A stretch of 64,000 bases of DNA from Deltaproteobacteria bacterium (GTDB lineage Bacteria > Myxococcota_A > Polyangia > Polyangiales > Sandaracinaceae). The stretch covers positions 25,564 through 89,563 of the forward strand of contig JAFLCL010000005.1 in assembly GCA_017303575.1 (NCBI GenBank). Direction: 5' to 3'. This document shows, one piece after another, positions 8,899 to 21,998 of the stretch. Each line of letters starts with the position of its first letter. The first letter of the stretch is position 1. A program made the position numbers and the translations under genes. The notes beneath the pieces were generated by a model. That model did not search any database, was not told where the DNA came from, and saw nothing but the letters and a program-made list of their open reading frames with translations.

Positions 8899-11800
8899 AT
8901 GAAGTCCCAGACCCGTGTTTTCGCGCAGACCGCGCTCGTCGCCGCGCTCTGCTTCTTCCTCCCCACGATCGCCTCCGCGCAGGACCTGCTCGTCGACGGC
9001 ATGTCCGCCGATCCCGCGATGCGTGCGATCACGCTGGGCGGCGTTCATCGCTACGACACCGTGCGCGTGGTGCGCGGCGGGACGATCACGGTGCCGCCGT
9101 TCGACGGAACCGATCGCGCGAGCACCGGCAACCTCGTGCTGATCGCGCCCTCGATCGAGGTCGATGCGACGAGCAGCATCACTGCGCGCGGCGCTGGCTA
9201 CAGCACCGTGCGCTGCGGCAACGGCGTGGGCCCCGCCGCGCGACCCACCTCGGGCGGACGCGGAGGCTGCTCGGTGCGCGACTCGGGTGGCGGTGGCGCG
9301 CACTTCGGTCGAGGAGGACGCGGCACGATCGACGCGCCCACTGCGTTCCCTCGGGACTTCGAGGAAGACTGCGGCAACACACTCTCGGCGGGCATGTGCA
9401 CCGATCGGACGGACTGTCGCACCCGCGACGACGGCCTGCCTTCGGTCGCGGGCGTGGGCTGGTTCCACTCGATCTACGACGTCGAGTTCGGTGCGTCGGG
9501 CGGCGACAAGGGCTGTCGCGATGGCGACGGGTTCGGCACCGAGCCGATGGTCGGTGGCCCCGGCGGCGGCCGTATCGTGCTCGTCTCGCTCACGCCGGGG
9601 TCGACCGGAACGATCCACATCGACGGGCTCGTCACCGCGAACGGTCGTCGTGGCTGCGGCATCGGCAACGACTCCGGCGGCGGTGGTGCAGGCGGGTCGA
9701 TCTTCGTCGTCGGCGATCGCGTGACGATCGGCGCGAGCGGTCGCGTGACGGCCGCCGGCGGCATCGGTGGGGACACGTTCTCTGCAGCGGTCGGTCAGCC
9801 CGACTACCTCGACTGTCCCTCGGGCGCGCAGACCGGCGGCACGTGCGACGACTGCGGGGGCGGCGGCGGCGGTGGCATCATCGCGGTGCAGTCGCGCGTC
9901 GCGAGCTTCGCGGACGGCGCCACGTTCGACGTCGGCGGTGCGACGGGCGGCGTGTGCCCGATCTGCCAGGGCGAGGCGGGCGGCGGCGCAGGCGAGCTCC
10001 AGCTCGACGGCCTCTACGTCGGTGAGATCTGCGACGGCTACGACAACGACTTCGACGATCGTGTCGACGAGGGCCTGGGCACCACGACCTGCGGCCTCGG
10101 GGCGTGCGCGATGTCGGGCGCGGCGTGCGACGTCGCGCGTGGCGTTCCCTCGTCGTGCGCACCGACGACGACCGACGCCAGCTGCTTCGCGACGCGTGAC
10201 GCTGCGAGGCCCCGCGTCGCCGTGATCCTCGACACGTCCGCGTCGATGCTCCTCGATCTCGCAGGCTATCCGACGTTCGGTGATGGATCGGTCGAGCACC
10301 CGGGGCTCGACACCGACGGCGACGGCCGCCCCAACGACTCGCGTCTCGCTCTCGCGCGCGAGTCGCTCGCGAACGTGATCAGCGCCTACCCCGAGATCGA
10401 CTTCGCGCTCGCACGCTACGCGCAGGACATGGCAGAGGACCGGTTCTGCCAGAACGCGGCGTGGTTCGAGTGCGCGGGCATCGTGGGCACGTACGACGAT
10501 CCGCGCGACAACACGGGCTCGCTGGCGTGCAACGTCGCGATCTCGCCGACGAGCACAGTGCCGGTGCCGCGCGTCTCGATGGGCGACGAGTGCATCAACT
10601 ACTCGGGCAGCTGTGGCGGCCCGCGCCGAGGTGCGGACGTGCTCAGCGGCTTCGGCACGCGCACGCGCGACCTCGTGCGCTGGCTCGATGGACGCGAGAC
10701 GCGCTTCATCGACGACGAGACGACGGGCGACGTGTGTCAGCACTCACGCGGCGGAGACTGCGAGGTGCGCGGTGCAGGACCCACGCCGCTCGCGGGATCG
10801 CTCCAGGCGATCGAGGACTACATCACGCCGATCCGCGCGACCGATGCGCAACGCACCTGTCGCACGTACTCCGTGATCCTGGTCACCGATGGCGCCGAGA
10901 GCTGCAACGGCGATCCATCCAGCGTCGCGCGCGAGCTGCACGACGTGTACGGCATCGAGGTCTACGTCATCGCCGTGAGCGTGCGCGCCGAGGAGGAGGC
11001 CTCGCTCAACGGCATCGCGGTCGCGGGCTCGGGCGGATCGACCACCACGGCGACGTTCGTGCGCAGGCCCGAGGACCTCGTGCCCGCGCTCACCTCGATC
11101 ATCGAAGACTCGCTCCGCACCGAGCGCTGCAACGGCGTCGACGACAACTGCAACGGCCTCATCGACGAAGGTTTCGCAGGCCTCGGCGACGCCTGTGACG
11201 ACGGCGAGCGCGGGGTGTGCCGCGGCACCGGCCGCTACGTCTGCACCGCCGATCAGCTGGGCACCGAGTGCCGGATCGAGATGGACGGCATGACGGCAGG
11301 CACCGAGTCCTGCAACGCGATGGACGACGACTGCGACGAGGCCATCGACGAAGGCCTCACGTGCACCGGGGGCTGCACACCGAGCGGCCCCGAGGTGTGC
11401 AACGGCGTCGACGACAACTGCAACGGCACCGTGGACGAGGCCGATCCGATGCTCGGCACGCCATGCCTCGACGGCGGCCTCTGCGAGCCGGGTGAGATCC
11501 GCTGCGTCGTCGGCATGCTCCGCTGCGTCGGCGGAACGCCGGCGCGCGACGAGGTGTGCAACGGCCTCGACGACGACTGCGACGGAACCGCGGACGACCT
11601 CGCGATGTGCCCCGTCACGACGGCGTGCATCGAAGGCGCGTGTCGACGCGAGTGCGACCCGACGATGGAATTCCCTTGTCCGCCGGGCTTTCTCTGCGAG
11701 ATGCCGGAGGGCGAGTCGTCGTCGTACTGCCTGCCCACGCCGTGCGCGTCGTGCTTGCCCGGCGAGCTCTGCGTGATGGACGCGTGCGTCGATCCTTGCG

Positions 11801-12440
11801 ACGGCATCACGTGCGACGAAGGCCTCACGTGCCTGAGCGGCCGCTGCGTGGACTGCCACGTCTCGGGGTGCGCGCCGGGCGAGCACTGCGTGGCCTCGAG
11901 CTGTCAGCCTGATCGCTGCCTCGGGCGCGACTGCGGCACGAGCGCTTGCGTCGACGGCCTGTGTGAGGACGTCTGTGGACCGCAGGACTGCGGGCTCGGT
12001 GAGCGCTGCGCCGAGGACGGCAGCTGCGAGCCCGATCCGTGTGCAGGCGTGAGCTGCGAGAGCGGTCGGTACTGCGACGAGGGCACGTGCCGCCCCGATC
12101 TCTGCGCGATGGGCATGACGTGCGCGGCAGGGGACGTGTGCGCGTCCGCGCTCGGCTGCATCGACGATCCGTGCGCGACGATCGAGTGCCCACGCGGTGA
12201 GCTCTGCGTCGTGGACGATCGCGGCCAGGCGCTGTGCGACGGCGGTGGACCGATCATGCCCGGCATGGACGCGGGGACGAGCACGAGCGGGCGCGTGCTC
12301 GCGACCGGCGGCGGTCTGTGCGCAGTCACCACCACCCTCGCGAGCTCCAACCGCACGATCCCGATCGCGCTCGTCGCGATGGCGCTCGCGATCCGCGCAC
12401 GGCGAAGGCGCACGCGTGCACACCGCGACGGAGGCGAGCG

Positions 12441-12444
<4 letters not shown>
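8899..12444 (+). CDS. Surface protein: glycine-rich region, vWA domain, MopE-type Cys motifs, MYXO-CTERM-like tail
   Basis: 1181 aa. An N-terminal signal peptide ends at about residue 25 (IASA-QD). It is followed by a glycine-rich, probably beta-helical region (to ~380), an EICDGYDNDFDDRVDEG motif, and a von Willebrand A domain (about 430-735) with MIDAS motif LDTSASM. Three MopE-type putative metal-binding motifs of the form CNGxDDxCxGxxDE and one variant follow (about 745-905). Next is a ~200-residue Cys-rich stretch of short CxxGxxC-like modules. The C-terminus has GGGLCAVTT, a hydrophobic helix and RRRR, which matches the tripartite MYXO-CTERM sorting layout with its essential Cys. It is likely exposed on the cell surface. 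The ATG at 8899 is preferred over an upstream TTG because it directly starts the signal peptide and follows CGAGG. The stop overlaps the next start (ATGA). Confidence 0.92.
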
Positions 12445-13949
<1,505 letters not shown>

Positions 13950-13953
13950 GCCC

Positions 13954-14649
13954 TCACGCCTCGCGGAGCCGGTAGCCCACGCCCGGCTCCGTGACGACGA
14001 GCTTGGGACGCGCGGGGTCGGCCTCGATCTTCTTGCGAAGCTCGGCCATGTGCACCCGCACGTAGTGAGACTGCGTCGCGTACGACGGGCCCCACACCTC
14101 CTTCAGGATGTGCCGATGCGTCAACACCTTGCCCGCGTGCTCCGCGAGCAAGGTGAGGAGGCGGTACTCGATCGGCGTGAGGTGAAGCTCGCTGCCGCCG
14201 CGCGTCACGATGCGCTTGACGCGATCGATCGTGACGTCGCCGAACACGAGCACCTTGGCGTCACCGCTGGGACCCGACGTCGCACGGTGGCGCAGCGCCA
14301 CGCGCATGCGCGCGAGGAGCTCGTTCGTGCCGAACGGCTTGGTGAGGTAGTCGTCCGCGCCTGCATCGAGCGCCGTGACCTTGTCGTCCTCGCGGCCACG
14401 CGCCGACAGCACGATCACAGGCACCTGCGTCCACTCGCGCAGCGACGCGAGGAGCTCGAGCCCGTCACCATCGGGCAGCCCGAGGTCGAGCAGGACGAGC
14501 TCGGGGTGGTGCGACGTCGCGAGCAGCTTCGCCTCCGCCACCGTCGTCGCCTCGATCAGCCGATGCCCACGCGCCGTGAGCGCCGCGCGGATGAAGCGCC
14601 GCAGCTCCTTCTCGTCCTCCACGAGCAGCACCAGCGGCTCGTCGCTCAT
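13954..14649 (-). CDS. kdpE: Response regulator KdpE
   Basis: 231-aa OmpR/PhoB-family regulator. The receiver domain has the acidic pair (Glu11, Asp12), phospho-acceptor Asp55 (LVLLDLGLPDGDG), and the conserved Ser/Thr and Lys (VIVLSARG, LTKPFG). A C-terminal winged helix follows (LHLTPIEYRLLTLLAEHAGK). It is assigned KdpE by its place directly after kdpD at the end of the kdp operon. The start ATG overlaps the kdpD stop (ATGA). It is expected to activate kdp expression under K+ limitation. Four bases separate its stop from the convergent MopE/SUMF1 gene. Confidence 0.96.
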   Translation of the reverse strand: MSDEPLVLLVEDEKELRRFIRAALTARGHRLIEATTVAEAKLLATSHHPELVLLDLGLPDGDGLELLASLREWTQVPVIVLSARGREDDKVTALDAGADDYLTKPFGTNELLARMRVALRHRATSGPSGDAKVLVFGDVTIDRVKRIVTRGGSELHLTPIEYRLLTLLAEHAGKVLTHRHILKEVWGPSYATQSHYVRVHMAELRKKIEADPARPKLVVTEPGVGYRLREA

Positions 14650-17333
14650 CGGGCACCTTCGAGCGGCTCGGGCGCAGCGAGGCTCGGCGGCGTCCCGATC
14701 AGAGGGAGCGTGATCGTGAAGATCGCACCGCCGCCCTCGCGGTTCGAGGCGCGGATGCTGCCTCCGTGTGCCTCGCAGATCGCGCGACAGATCGGGAGGC
14801 CTAGCCCCACGCCCGTCACGCCTTCGTGGCGACCACGCTGAAACCGCTCGAACACCCGCTCCTCGCTGCCAGGCACCAGACCGGGACCACGATCGCCGAC
14901 CACCACCGTGAGCGCCCCAGCGTCCGCGCGCGCCGTGATGTCGAGCGCGCTCTCTCCCGCGTACTTGGTCGCATTCTCGAGGAGGTTCACGAACAGCTGC
15001 TCGAGCAACACCGGATCGACCGACACCAGGGGCACGTCGGCAGGCACGTCGAGGCGCACCGCGCGATCCCCCAAGCGCGTCTCGAGCTGCGCGATCGCGG
15101 CCACGATCACTTCCTCGATCGGCACCCACTCGCGCACGAGCTCGACGGAACCGGAGTCGAGCCGCGTCATGTCGAGGAGGTTCGCGACGAGCCGCTCGAG
15201 GCGCACGGCTTGATCACAGATCGACGTCACGAGCTCGTCGTGCGTGTCTCTCGGAAGGGTTGGATCGGCGCGCAACGTCGAGGCCGCACCAGTGATCGCC
15301 GCGAGCGGCGTGCGGAGATCGTGCGACACGGCCGACAAGAGCGAGCTCCGGAGCTCCTCCGTCTTCGCGCGAAGCGCCGCCGAGCGCGCCTCCTCCGAGA
15401 GACGCAGTCGCGCGAGCGCGAAGGCGGCTTGTCGCGCGAGCGCGTCGAGCCACTCACGGGGCTCGCGATCGAGACCGCGCGCGGAGCGGGGCTCGATCGC
15501 GAGCACGCCCACGATGCTCGTGCCCGCGACGAGCGGCGCGGAAAGCGTGCTCGAGCCCGGCAGCGTGTCCGTGCCGAGACCAGCGACGCGCGCGTGGTCG
15601 AATGCCCACCCCGCGACGCCGTGCTCTTTGGGATCGAGGACCGCTCCCTCGGGATGCGAGGCCACCAAGGAGGGCACGCCGTCGGTGCCCGGCAGGAGAA
15701 GGAACGCACGCGCGTCGAAGAGCTGACCCGCGTGTCGGACGACCGCGTTGGCCGAGCTGCCGAGATCGTCCGCAGCGCCGAGGTCACGGCTCAGCGCGTA
15801 GAGGGCCGCCGTCCGCGACTCTCGGTGGATCGCGCCGCGCTCCTGTCGTCGAATGCGCGCCGTCAGCTCGCTGACGAGGAGACCCACGCCGAACATCATC
15901 GCGAACGTCAGCACGTAGCGAGTGTCCGCCACCGCGAAGGTGAAGCGAGGCGGGACGAGGAAGAAATCGTAGGCAGCGACACCGAGCGCTGCAGCGAGCA
16001 CCGCGGGACCGCGTCCGAGACGGATGGCAGCGACGAGAACCGCGACGAGGAAGAGGACCTCGAGATCCGGCACCCGGAAGGCATGTGCGAGGCCGAGCGA
16101 GATCCCGGTCACGGCCGCCACGAGGACCGCCGCGAGGAGATAGGCCGTCGGCGACGCGCGCTCGTCCTCGACCTCGTCCAGCCCACGTGGCTCGGCCTCC
16201 GACTTTCCACCGATCACCTGGACGTCGATCTCACCGCTGCCGCGCACGATGTCGTCGAGCAGCGAGCCCCGCAGCCGATCGAGCCACCGCGAGTGCGTAG
16301 GCTTGCCGACGAGCAGGCGCGTCACGTTGTGCTGTCTCGAGTACGCCAGCACGGCATCCGCGACGCGGAGTCCCTCGAGACGAACCACGGAGGCACCGAG
16401 CGACTCGGCGAGCCGGAGGTGTCCCTCGAGTCGTGCCCGGTCCGACGTGCGCTCGATGCTCTCGACATAGACCGCGACCCACGGCGCACGGAGGCCGGCC
16501 GCCATGCGGTAGCCCTCGCGGATCACGCGATCGGATCCGGGTGACGGTCCGACACACACGAGCACGCGCTCGCTCGCGGGCCACGTCTCTTCCACCCCGT
16601 GCGCGGCGCGGTACTCACGCACGTCCTCATCGACGTGCTGGGCCACGCGACGAAGCGCCAGCTCGCGGAGCGCGAGCAGGTTGCCCTTGCGAAAGAAGTG
16701 CGCCTTGGCGCGCTCCGCCTGATCGGGAAGATAGACCTTGCCCTCCGCGAGACGCGCGAGGAGCTCTTCGGGCGGGATGTCGATGACCTCGATCTCGTCG
16801 GCGCGCTCGAGCACCGAGTCGGGCACCGTCTCGCGGACCTGAACGTTGGTGATCTGCGCCACCACGTCGTTGAGGCTCTCGACGTGCTGGACGTTCACCG
16901 TGGTGAAGACGTCGATGCCTGCCTCGAGCAGCTCGAGCACGTCCTGCCAGCGCTTGGGATGCCGCGACCCCGGCGCGTTTGTGTGGGCGAGCTCGTCGAC
17001 CAGCACGACCTTGGGCTTCCGCGCGAGCACTGCGTCGAGGTCGAGCTCGTCGAGCTGACGACCGCGGTGGCTCACCTTCTTGCGCGCGACCGTAGGCAGT
17101 CCCTCGAGCAGCGAGGCCGTCTCGGCGCGTCGGTGTGTCTCGACGACACCGACGACGACGTCGACGCCTTCGTCGCGGAGATCCCGCGCGACCCTCAGCA
17201 TTCGGTACGTCTTGCCGACGCCCGGCGCGAAACCGAAGAACACCTTGAGCCGCGCGCGCAGGGCTCGCTGCTCCTCCGACTGGATGCGTCGGAGGAGCTG
17301 ATCGGGATCGGGGCGCTGCTCCTCGGCGGTCAC
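14646..17333 (-). CDS. kdpD: Sensor histidine kinase KdpD
   Basis: 895 aa, the full length of the family. The N-terminal KdpD domain has the Walker-A-like GFAPGVGKTYRML and DELAHTNAPGSRHPKRWQDV. A universal-stress-like domain follows (VLVCVGPSPGSDRVI). Next come four closely spaced membrane helices (about residues 400-500), a GAF domain, a dimerisation/His box (SHDLRTPLAAITG) and an HATPase domain (NLLENATKYAGE, GDRGPGLVPG, GVGLGLPICRAI). It senses K+ limitation and phosphorylates KdpE. The start is GTG at 17333, overlapping the kdpC stop (GTGA). The coupling runs kdpC-kdpD-kdpE without gaps. Confidence 0.97.
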   Translation of the reverse strand: MTAEEQRPDPDQLLRRIQSEEQRALRARLKVFFGFAPGVGKTYRMLRVARDLRDEGVDVVVGVVETHRRAETASLLEGLPTVARKKVSHRGRQLDELDLDAVLARKPKVVLVDELAHTNAPGSRHPKRWQDVLELLEAGIDVFTTVNVQHVESLNDVVAQITNVQVRETVPDSVLERADEIEVIDIPPEELLARLAEGKVYLPDQAERAKAHFFRKGNLLALRELALRRVAQHVDEDVREYRAAHGVEETWPASERVLVCVGPSPGSDRVIREGYRMAAGLRAPWVAVYVESIERTSDRARLEGHLRLAESLGASVVRLEGLRVADAVLAYSRQHNVTRLLVGKPTHSRWLDRLRGSLLDDIVRGSGEIDVQVIGGKSEAEPRGLDEVEDERASPTAYLLAAVLVAAVTGISLGLAHAFRVPDLEVLFLVAVLVAAIRLGRGPAVLAAALGVAAYDFFLVPPRFTFAVADTRYVLTFAMMFGVGLLVSELTARIRRQERGAIHRESRTAALYALSRDLGAADDLGSSANAVVRHAGQLFDARAFLLLPGTDGVPSLVASHPEGAVLDPKEHGVAGWAFDHARVAGLGTDTLPGSSTLSAPLVAGTSIVGVLAIEPRSARGLDREPREWLDALARQAAFALARLRLSEEARSAALRAKTEELRSSLLSAVSHDLRTPLAAITGAASTLRADPTLPRDTHDELVTSICDQAVRLERLVANLLDMTRLDSGSVELVREWVPIEEVIVAAIAQLETRLGDRAVRLDVPADVPLVSVDPVLLEQLFVNLLENATKYAGESALDITARADAGALTVVVGDRGPGLVPGSEERVFERFQRGRHEGVTGVGLGLPICRAICEAHGGSIRASNREGGGAIFTITLPLIGTPPSLAAPEPLEGAR

Positions 17334-17953
17334 GGGCCGTCAGTGTCGTCGCTCGGCGTCGGTGCGCCAGCCGCGGGCGCGCCGAACGCCTCGTCGAGCG
17401 CCAGGTTCACGAAGAGGACATTCACCCGGGGCGCGCCCAGGAGCCCGAGTGTCCGCTGCTCGACGTTCGCCTCCACGATCGCGCGCACACGCGACACTTC
17501 CACACCGCGCGCGCGAGCGACACGGCTGACCTGATGGAGCGCGGCAGCAGGGGAGATGTGGGGATCGAGACCGCTGCCCGAGGCGGTCACGAGGTCCACC
17601 GGCACCGGCTCGGTCGAGCCTGGGCTCGCTTCGCGCAGGGCGGCCACGCGCGACGCGACCGCCTCCCGGAGGGCTGGATTCAGCGGGCCCTGGTTCGAGC
17701 CCGTCGAGGCCGACGCGTCGTACGCAAACGTGCCAGTGGCCGAAGGTCGGCCCCACACGTACGCGGGATCGTCGAAGTGCTGTCCGATGAGCGCGCTGCC
17801 GACCACCTCGCCGTCGCGAAGCACGAGGCTTCCGTTCGCCTGCTCGGGAAAGACGAGCTGCGCGATGCCCGTGACGAGCAGCGGATAGACCACGCCCGTC
17901 AGAACCGTGAGGAGCGCGAAGAGCACCGACGCGGGGCGCAAGAGAGTGAGCAT
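17330..17953 (-). CDS. kdpC: Potassium-transporting ATPase subunit KdpC
   Basis: 207 aa. One N-terminal membrane helix (VLFALLTVLTGVVYPLL) carries the family-typical GVVYPL. A periplasmic domain follows with QANGSLV, GSALIGQHFDDPAYVWGRPSAT and the ASGSGLDPHISPAAALHQVSR signature (motif read in pieces). It is the assembly/affinity subunit of the KdpFABC pump. An AAGGA element precedes the ATG. The stop overlaps kdpD by four bases. The C-terminal ~20 residues, rich in Ala/Pro/Asp, extend a little past the usual end. Confidence 0.97.
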   Translation of the reverse strand: MLTLLRPASVLFALLTVLTGVVYPLLVTGIAQLVFPEQANGSLVLRDGEVVGSALIGQHFDDPAYVWGRPSATGTFAYDASASTGSNQGPLNPALREAVASRVAALREASPGSTEPVPVDLVTASGSGLDPHISPAAALHQVSRVARARGVEVSRVRAIVEANVEQRTLGLLGAPRVNVLFVNLALDEAFGAPAAGAPTPSDDTDGP

Positions 17954-17975
17954 GGCTCGTTCCTTTCCGTCGGCC

Positions 17976-20054
17976 TCAGCCGACGCCCATCACGGTGAGC
18001 AGCAAGTCGATCCCCTTGATGCAGGGGAACGGCAATGCGACGCCGCCGAGGCCGTACACGAAGAGATTGCGCCCCAGGAGCTTGCCCGCCGGTGCCGGCC
18101 TGTAGGCGAGCCCGCGGAGCGCGAGCGGGATCAGCGCCACGATGATGAGCGCGTTGAAGATCACGGCGGACAGGACGGCGGTCGTCGGCGAGTGCAGGCC
18201 CATCACGTTCAGCGCGCCGAGCGCCGGGTACGTCACCGCGAACGCGGCCGGGATGATCGCGAAGTATTTCGCCACGTCGTTCGCGATGCTGAACGTCGTG
18301 AGCGAACCTCGCGTCATCAACATCTGCTTCCCGATCTCCACGATCTGGAGGAGCTTCGTGGGGTTCGAGTCGAGGTCGACCATGTTGCCGGCTTCTTTGG
18401 CGGCCTGCGTCCCCGAGTTCATCGCCACGGCCACATCGGCCTGCGCGAGCGCGGGCGCATCGTTGGTCCCATCTCCCGTCATCGCGACCAGGTGCCCCTT
18501 CGCCTGATAGTCGCGGATCATCGCGAGCTTTGCCTCGGGCGTCGCCTCCGCGAGGAAGTCGTCCACACCCGCTTCGGCCGCGATGGCTGCGGCGGTGAGT
18601 GGATTGTCGCCGGTGATCATGACGGTACGAATACCGATGCGGCGGAGGTCGCCGAACTTCTCGCGAATGCCACCTTTGACGATGTCTTTGAGCTGCACGA
18701 CACCGAGGACGCGCTTTCCATCCGCGACGACCAGCGGCGTCGCACCACTCTTGGCAACGTCCTCCACGATGCGCTTGACGTCGGGAGACATGGCCCCGCC
18801 CTCCGACACGACGAAGCGCTCCAGCGCGTCCGCGGCGCCCTTGCGAATGCGCTTGCCGTCGAGGTCGACGCCACTCATGCGCGTCTGTGCGGTGAACGGA
18901 ACGAATGTCGCGCCCAGCTCGCGCACCTCGCGCGCCCGGATCTGGAACTTCTCCTTCGCGAGCACGACGATGCTCCGCCCTTCGGGCGTCTCGTCCGCGA
19001 GCGAGCTGAGCTGCGCCGCGTCCGCGAGGTCGCGCTCGTCGACTCCCTTGGCCGGAAGAAACGCAGTCGCCTGACGATTGCCGAGCGTGATCGTGCCCGT
19101 CTTGTCGAGGAGCAGCACGTCGACGTCACCGGCCGCTTCGACCGCGCGGCCCGACGTGGCGATCACGTTGGCCTGGATCATCCGATCCATGCCTGCGATG
19201 CCGATCGCCGAGAGCAGGCCTCCGATGGTCGTGGGAATGAGGCAGACGAGCAGCGCGACGAGGATGGTGAGCCCTACGGGCTGTCCCGTGCCGGAGGCCG
19301 CGACCGCGTAATCCGAGAAGGGTCGTAGCGTCACCGTCGCGAGGAGGAAGATGATGGTCAATGCCGCGAGCAAGATGTCGAGCGCGATCTCGTTGGGCGT
19401 CTTGGTGCGCTTGGCGCCTTCGACCATGGAGATCATGCGATCGAGGAACGTCTCCCCGGGGTTGGTGCTGATGCGGACGATGAGCCAGTCGGAGAGCACC
19501 CGCGTTCCGCCCGTCACCGCGCTGCGATCTCCGCCGCTCTCGCGGATCACGGGCGCGCTCTCGCCCGTGATCGCGCTCTCGTCGACCGAGGCCACCCCCT
19601 CCACGATCTCGCCGTCGCTGGGGACGAGCTGACCTGCCTCGACGAGGACGAGGTCGTCCTTGCGCAGTTGTGACGAAGGGATCTTCTCGCTGGGGGCGTC
19701 CTTCCGGGCCTCGGTGAGACGCACGGCGGACACGTCCTTGCGCGCCTTTCGGAGCGTGTCGGCCTGCGCCTTGCCCCGCCCCTCCGCCATGGCCTCCGCG
19801 AAGTTCGCGAACAGCACGGTGAACCAGAGCCAGAGTGAGACGGCGAGCACGAACCACGGAGAAGCATCGCCCTCCCCCGTCACGAGCGAGTGCACGAAGA
19901 GGACGGTCGTGAAGGCACTACCGACCTCGACGACGAACATGACCGGATTTCGGATCATCCGGCGGGGGTCGAGCTTTCGGAACGAGTCCGCGATGGCCGC
20001 GCGAACGATGGGCCCTTCGAACAGCGGACGAGTGGCGTTGGATGGCGTGGTCAT
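17976..20054 (-). CDS. kdpB: Potassium-transporting ATPase catalytic subunit KdpB
   Basis: 692-aa P-type ATPase. Visible are the TGES actuator loop (AITGESAPV), the phosphorylated Asp in [12 protein letters not shown], the nucleotide domain and the hinge [20 protein letters not shown]. The KdpB-specific start of the membrane region is [15 protein letters not shown], and [12 protein letters not shown] is also typical of KdpB. The in-frame frame extends upstream to 20150. The ATG at 20054 is the correct start because MTTPSN leads straight into the conserved N-terminus and lies 13 bp after the kdpA stop. It couples ATP hydrolysis to K+ uptake with KdpA, KdpC and KdpF. Confidence 0.98.
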   Translation of the reverse strand: MTTPSNATRPLFEGPIVRAAIADSFRKLDPRRMIRNPVMFVVEVGSAFTTVLFVHSLVTGEGDASPWFVLAVSLWLWFTVLFANFAEAMAEGRGKAQADTLRKARKDVSAVRLTEARKDAPSEKIPSSQLRKDDLVLVEAGQLVPSDGEIVEGVASVDESAITGESAPVIRESGGDRSAVTGGTRVLSDWLIVRISTNPGETFLDRMISMVEGAKRTKTPNEIALDILLAALTIIFLLATVTLRPFSDYAVAASGTGQPVGLTILVALLVCLIPTTIGGLLSAIGIAGMDRMIQANVIATSGRAVEAAGDVDVLLLDKTGTITLGNRQATAFLPAKGVDERDLADAAQLSSLADETPEGRSIVVLAKEKFQIRAREVRELGATFVPFTAQTRMSGVDLDGKRIRKGAADALERFVVSEGGAMSPDVKRIVEDVAKSGATPLVVADGKRVLGVVQLKDIVKGGIREKFGDLRRIGIRTVMITGDNPLTAAAIAAEAGVDDFLAEATPEAKLAMIRDYQAKGHLVAMTGDGTNDAPALAQADVAVAMNSGTQAAKEAGNMVDLDSNPTKLLQIVEIGKQMLMTRGSLTTFSIANDVAKYFAIIPAAFAVTYPALGALNVMGLHSPTTAVLSAVIFNALIIVALIPLALRGLAYRPAPAGKLLGRNLFVYGLGGVALPFPCIKGIDLLLTVMGVG

Positions 20055-20067
20055 GGGGATGCTCCGC

Positions 20068-21822
20068 TCAGTGCGACGCGACGAGCGCGCCCAGCTCGAG
20101 GTGCTCCACGATGGGTCCGAGGGCGAGCGCGGGAATGAAGGTGAGCGCACCGACCAAGACGATGGTGGAGACGAGAAGTGCGACGAAGAGAGGGTCGTGG
20201 GTGGGCAGCGTGCCGACGCTCGCGGGGATGCTCTTCTTGCGCGCCAGCGAGCCCGCGATGGCCAGGACCGGCACGATCACCCAGTAGCGGCCGATCCACA
20301 TGCAGATGCCGATCGCGGTCGCGTAGAACGTGCCGCTCACCGTGATGCCGCCGAAGGCCGAGCCGTTGTTGTTGGCACCCGACGAGAACGCATAGAGGAT
20401 CTCGGAGAAGCCGTGGATTCCGGGGTTGCCCAGGGTGGCCGTGCCCACGTCGGTAGCGCTCGCGATCGCCGTCCCCAGCAGCACGGCCGCCGACGGGAGG
20501 AGGATGACGAGCGACGCCATCTTCATCTCGTAGGACTCGATCTTCTTGCCGAGGTACTCGGGGGTACGACCGACCATGAGCCCCGCGATGAACACCGCGA
20601 TGATCGCGTAGACGATCATCCCGTAGAGTCCCGAGCCGACGCCGCCGAAGATGATCTCGCCGAGCTGCATGAGCCACATCGGGGCGAGGCCGCCCAGCGG
20701 CATGAAGCTGTCGTGCATCGCGTTGACGGACCCGTTCGACGCTGCGGTGGTGGACACCGCCCAGATCGCACTCTCGGCCGGTCCGAAGCGAACCTCCTTG
20801 CCCTCCATGTTGCCGCCGCCCGACAGGGCGGTCGCGACCTGGTCGACGTCGAGGGAGGTGAGGAGCGGATTGCCGGCCGACTCGACGCCGATCGCGAGGA
20901 TGGCGAGGGGGATGAAGATCGCCAGCATGGACGCGAGCACGGCCCAGCCCTGGCGCCGGTCCTTCACGAGCTCTCCGAACGTGAAACAGAGCGCCGCCGG
21001 GAGGAGGAGGATGCTGGCGCACTCGAGGAAGTTCGAGAGCGGCGTCGGGTTCTCGAAGGGGTGCGCGGAATTCACGTTGAAGAACCCGCCCCCGTTGGTG
21101 CCGAGCTGCTTGATCGCGACCTGCGAGGCCGCGGGACCGAGGGCGAGGAGCTGATCGACGATCACGGAACCATCGGTACGGGTCGTGGCGTCGAGGAGGT
21201 GCGCCGTGGCGTGCGGCGCGAGCGTCTGGACGACTCCCTGGGAGACGAGGACGATGGCCAACACGAACGAGAGCGGCAGAAGCACGTAGAGCGTGGTCCG
21301 CACGAGATCCACCCAGAAGCTCCCGATCCCGATCGCGTTCTTGCGCGTCATCCCGCGGACGAGGGCGATCAGCACGGCCATGCCCGTGGCCGCCGAGACG
21401 AAGTTCTGGACGGTCAGGCCCACCATCTGCGTGAGATACGAGAGCGTCGTCTCGCCGCCATAGGCCTGCCAGTTCGTGTTGGACGCGAAGCTCACTGCCG
21501 TGTTGAACGACACCTCCGGCGAGACCGCCCCGAGCCCATCGGGATTGAGCGCCAGCGAGCCCTGCAGACGCTGGAGGGCGTACACCACGACCACACCGAG
21601 GACGTTGAACACGAGGACGGCCAACGCATAACGTGACCAGGGCATGTCCTCGTCCTCGCGAACGCCGGCCGCGCGATAGAACAGCCGCTCGAACGGCGCC
21701 AGGCCACGCAGCACGGGGCTCGTGCCGTCGTAGACACGGGCCATGTAGAGACCGAGCGGGTAGCCGAGCGCGACGACGGCGCCGAGATACGTCGCGAGCA
21801 GCGCGATGGACGAGAGAGTCAT
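20068..21822 (-). CDS. kdpA: Potassium-transporting ATPase K+-binding subunit KdpA
   Basis: 584 aa and about ten membrane helices; a member of the K+ transporter superfamily. Selectivity-filter-type repeats are seen as [41 protein letters not shown] and [12 protein letters not shown]. Length and order of motifs are normal. Its ATG overlaps the stop of kdpF (ATGA), and kdpB follows 13 bp later. Confidence 0.98.
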   Translation of the reverse strand: MTLSSIALLATYLGAVVALGYPLGLYMARVYDGTSPVLRGLAPFERLFYRAAGVREDEDMPWSRYALAVLVFNVLGVVVVYALQRLQGSLALNPDGLGAVSPEVSFNTAVSFASNTNWQAYGGETTLSYLTQMVGLTVQNFVSAATGMAVLIALVRGMTRKNAIGIGSFWVDLVRTTLYVLLPLSFVLAIVLVSQGVVQTLAPHATAHLLDATTRTDGSVIVDQLLALGPAASQVAIKQLGTNGGGFFNVNSAHPFENPTPLSNFLECASILLLPAALCFTFGELVKDRRQGWAVLASMLAIFIPLAILAIGVESAGNPLLTSLDVDQVATALSGGGNMEGKEVRFGPAESAIWAVSTTAASNGSVNAMHDSFMPLGGLAPMWLMQLGEIIFGGVGSGLYGMIVYAIIAVFIAGLMVGRTPEYLGKKIESYEMKMASLVILLPSAAVLLGTAIASATDVGTATLGNPGIHGFSEILYAFSSGANNNGSAFGGITVSGTFYATAIGICMWIGRYWVIVPVLAIAGSLARKKSIPASVGTLPTHDPLFVALLVSTIVLVGALTFIPALALGPIVEHLELGALVASH

Positions 21823-21911
21823 TGCAGCTTCTCCGGGTAGAGCAGCGCGAAGAACAGATATCCGAGGAGGAGCAGCGTGATCACTCCGGCCACGGGGAGG
21901 AGAGCGCTCAT
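21819..21911 (-). CDS. kdpF: KdpF small subunit
   Basis: 30-aa single-span membrane peptide. After MSALLP comes a hydrophobic helix ([18 protein letters not shown]) and the closing YPEKLQ. The GYLxxALLxPEK pattern is the hallmark of KdpF, the lipid-like stabilising subunit of KdpFABC. It is too short for ordinary ORF calling. Its TGA overlaps the kdpA ATG in an ATGA junction, the usual kdpF-kdpA arrangement. Confidence 0.93.
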   Translation of the reverse strand: MSALLPVAGVITLLLLGYLFFALLYPEKLQ

Positions 21912-21915
21912 GACG

Positions 21916-21996
21916 TCACACCTTCTCGGCGAGCCGGATGAAGCCCACCGTCGCGAGGAAGAGAGAGGCCACGAGCGCCAGAAACACGAGATCCAT
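21916..21996 (-). CDS. 26-aa membrane peptide of the kdp operon
   Basis: A 26-codon ORF with a clear ribosome binding site (AGGAG, 8-9 bases before the ATG) encodes MDLVFLALVASLFLATVGFI followed by RLAEKV. It is a single hydrophobic helix with a short basic C-terminal tail. It sits between the 73-aa membrane protein (2 bp gap) and kdpF (4 bp gap), all on the same strand. From memory, comparable small ORFs with an MDL...hydrophobic...R-L/C-E pattern occur just before kdpF in several other phyla, so this is probably a real, unnamed component. Its function is unknown. Confidence 0.75.
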   Translation of the reverse strand: MDLVFLALVASLFLATVGFIRLAEKV

Positions 21997-21998
21997 GA

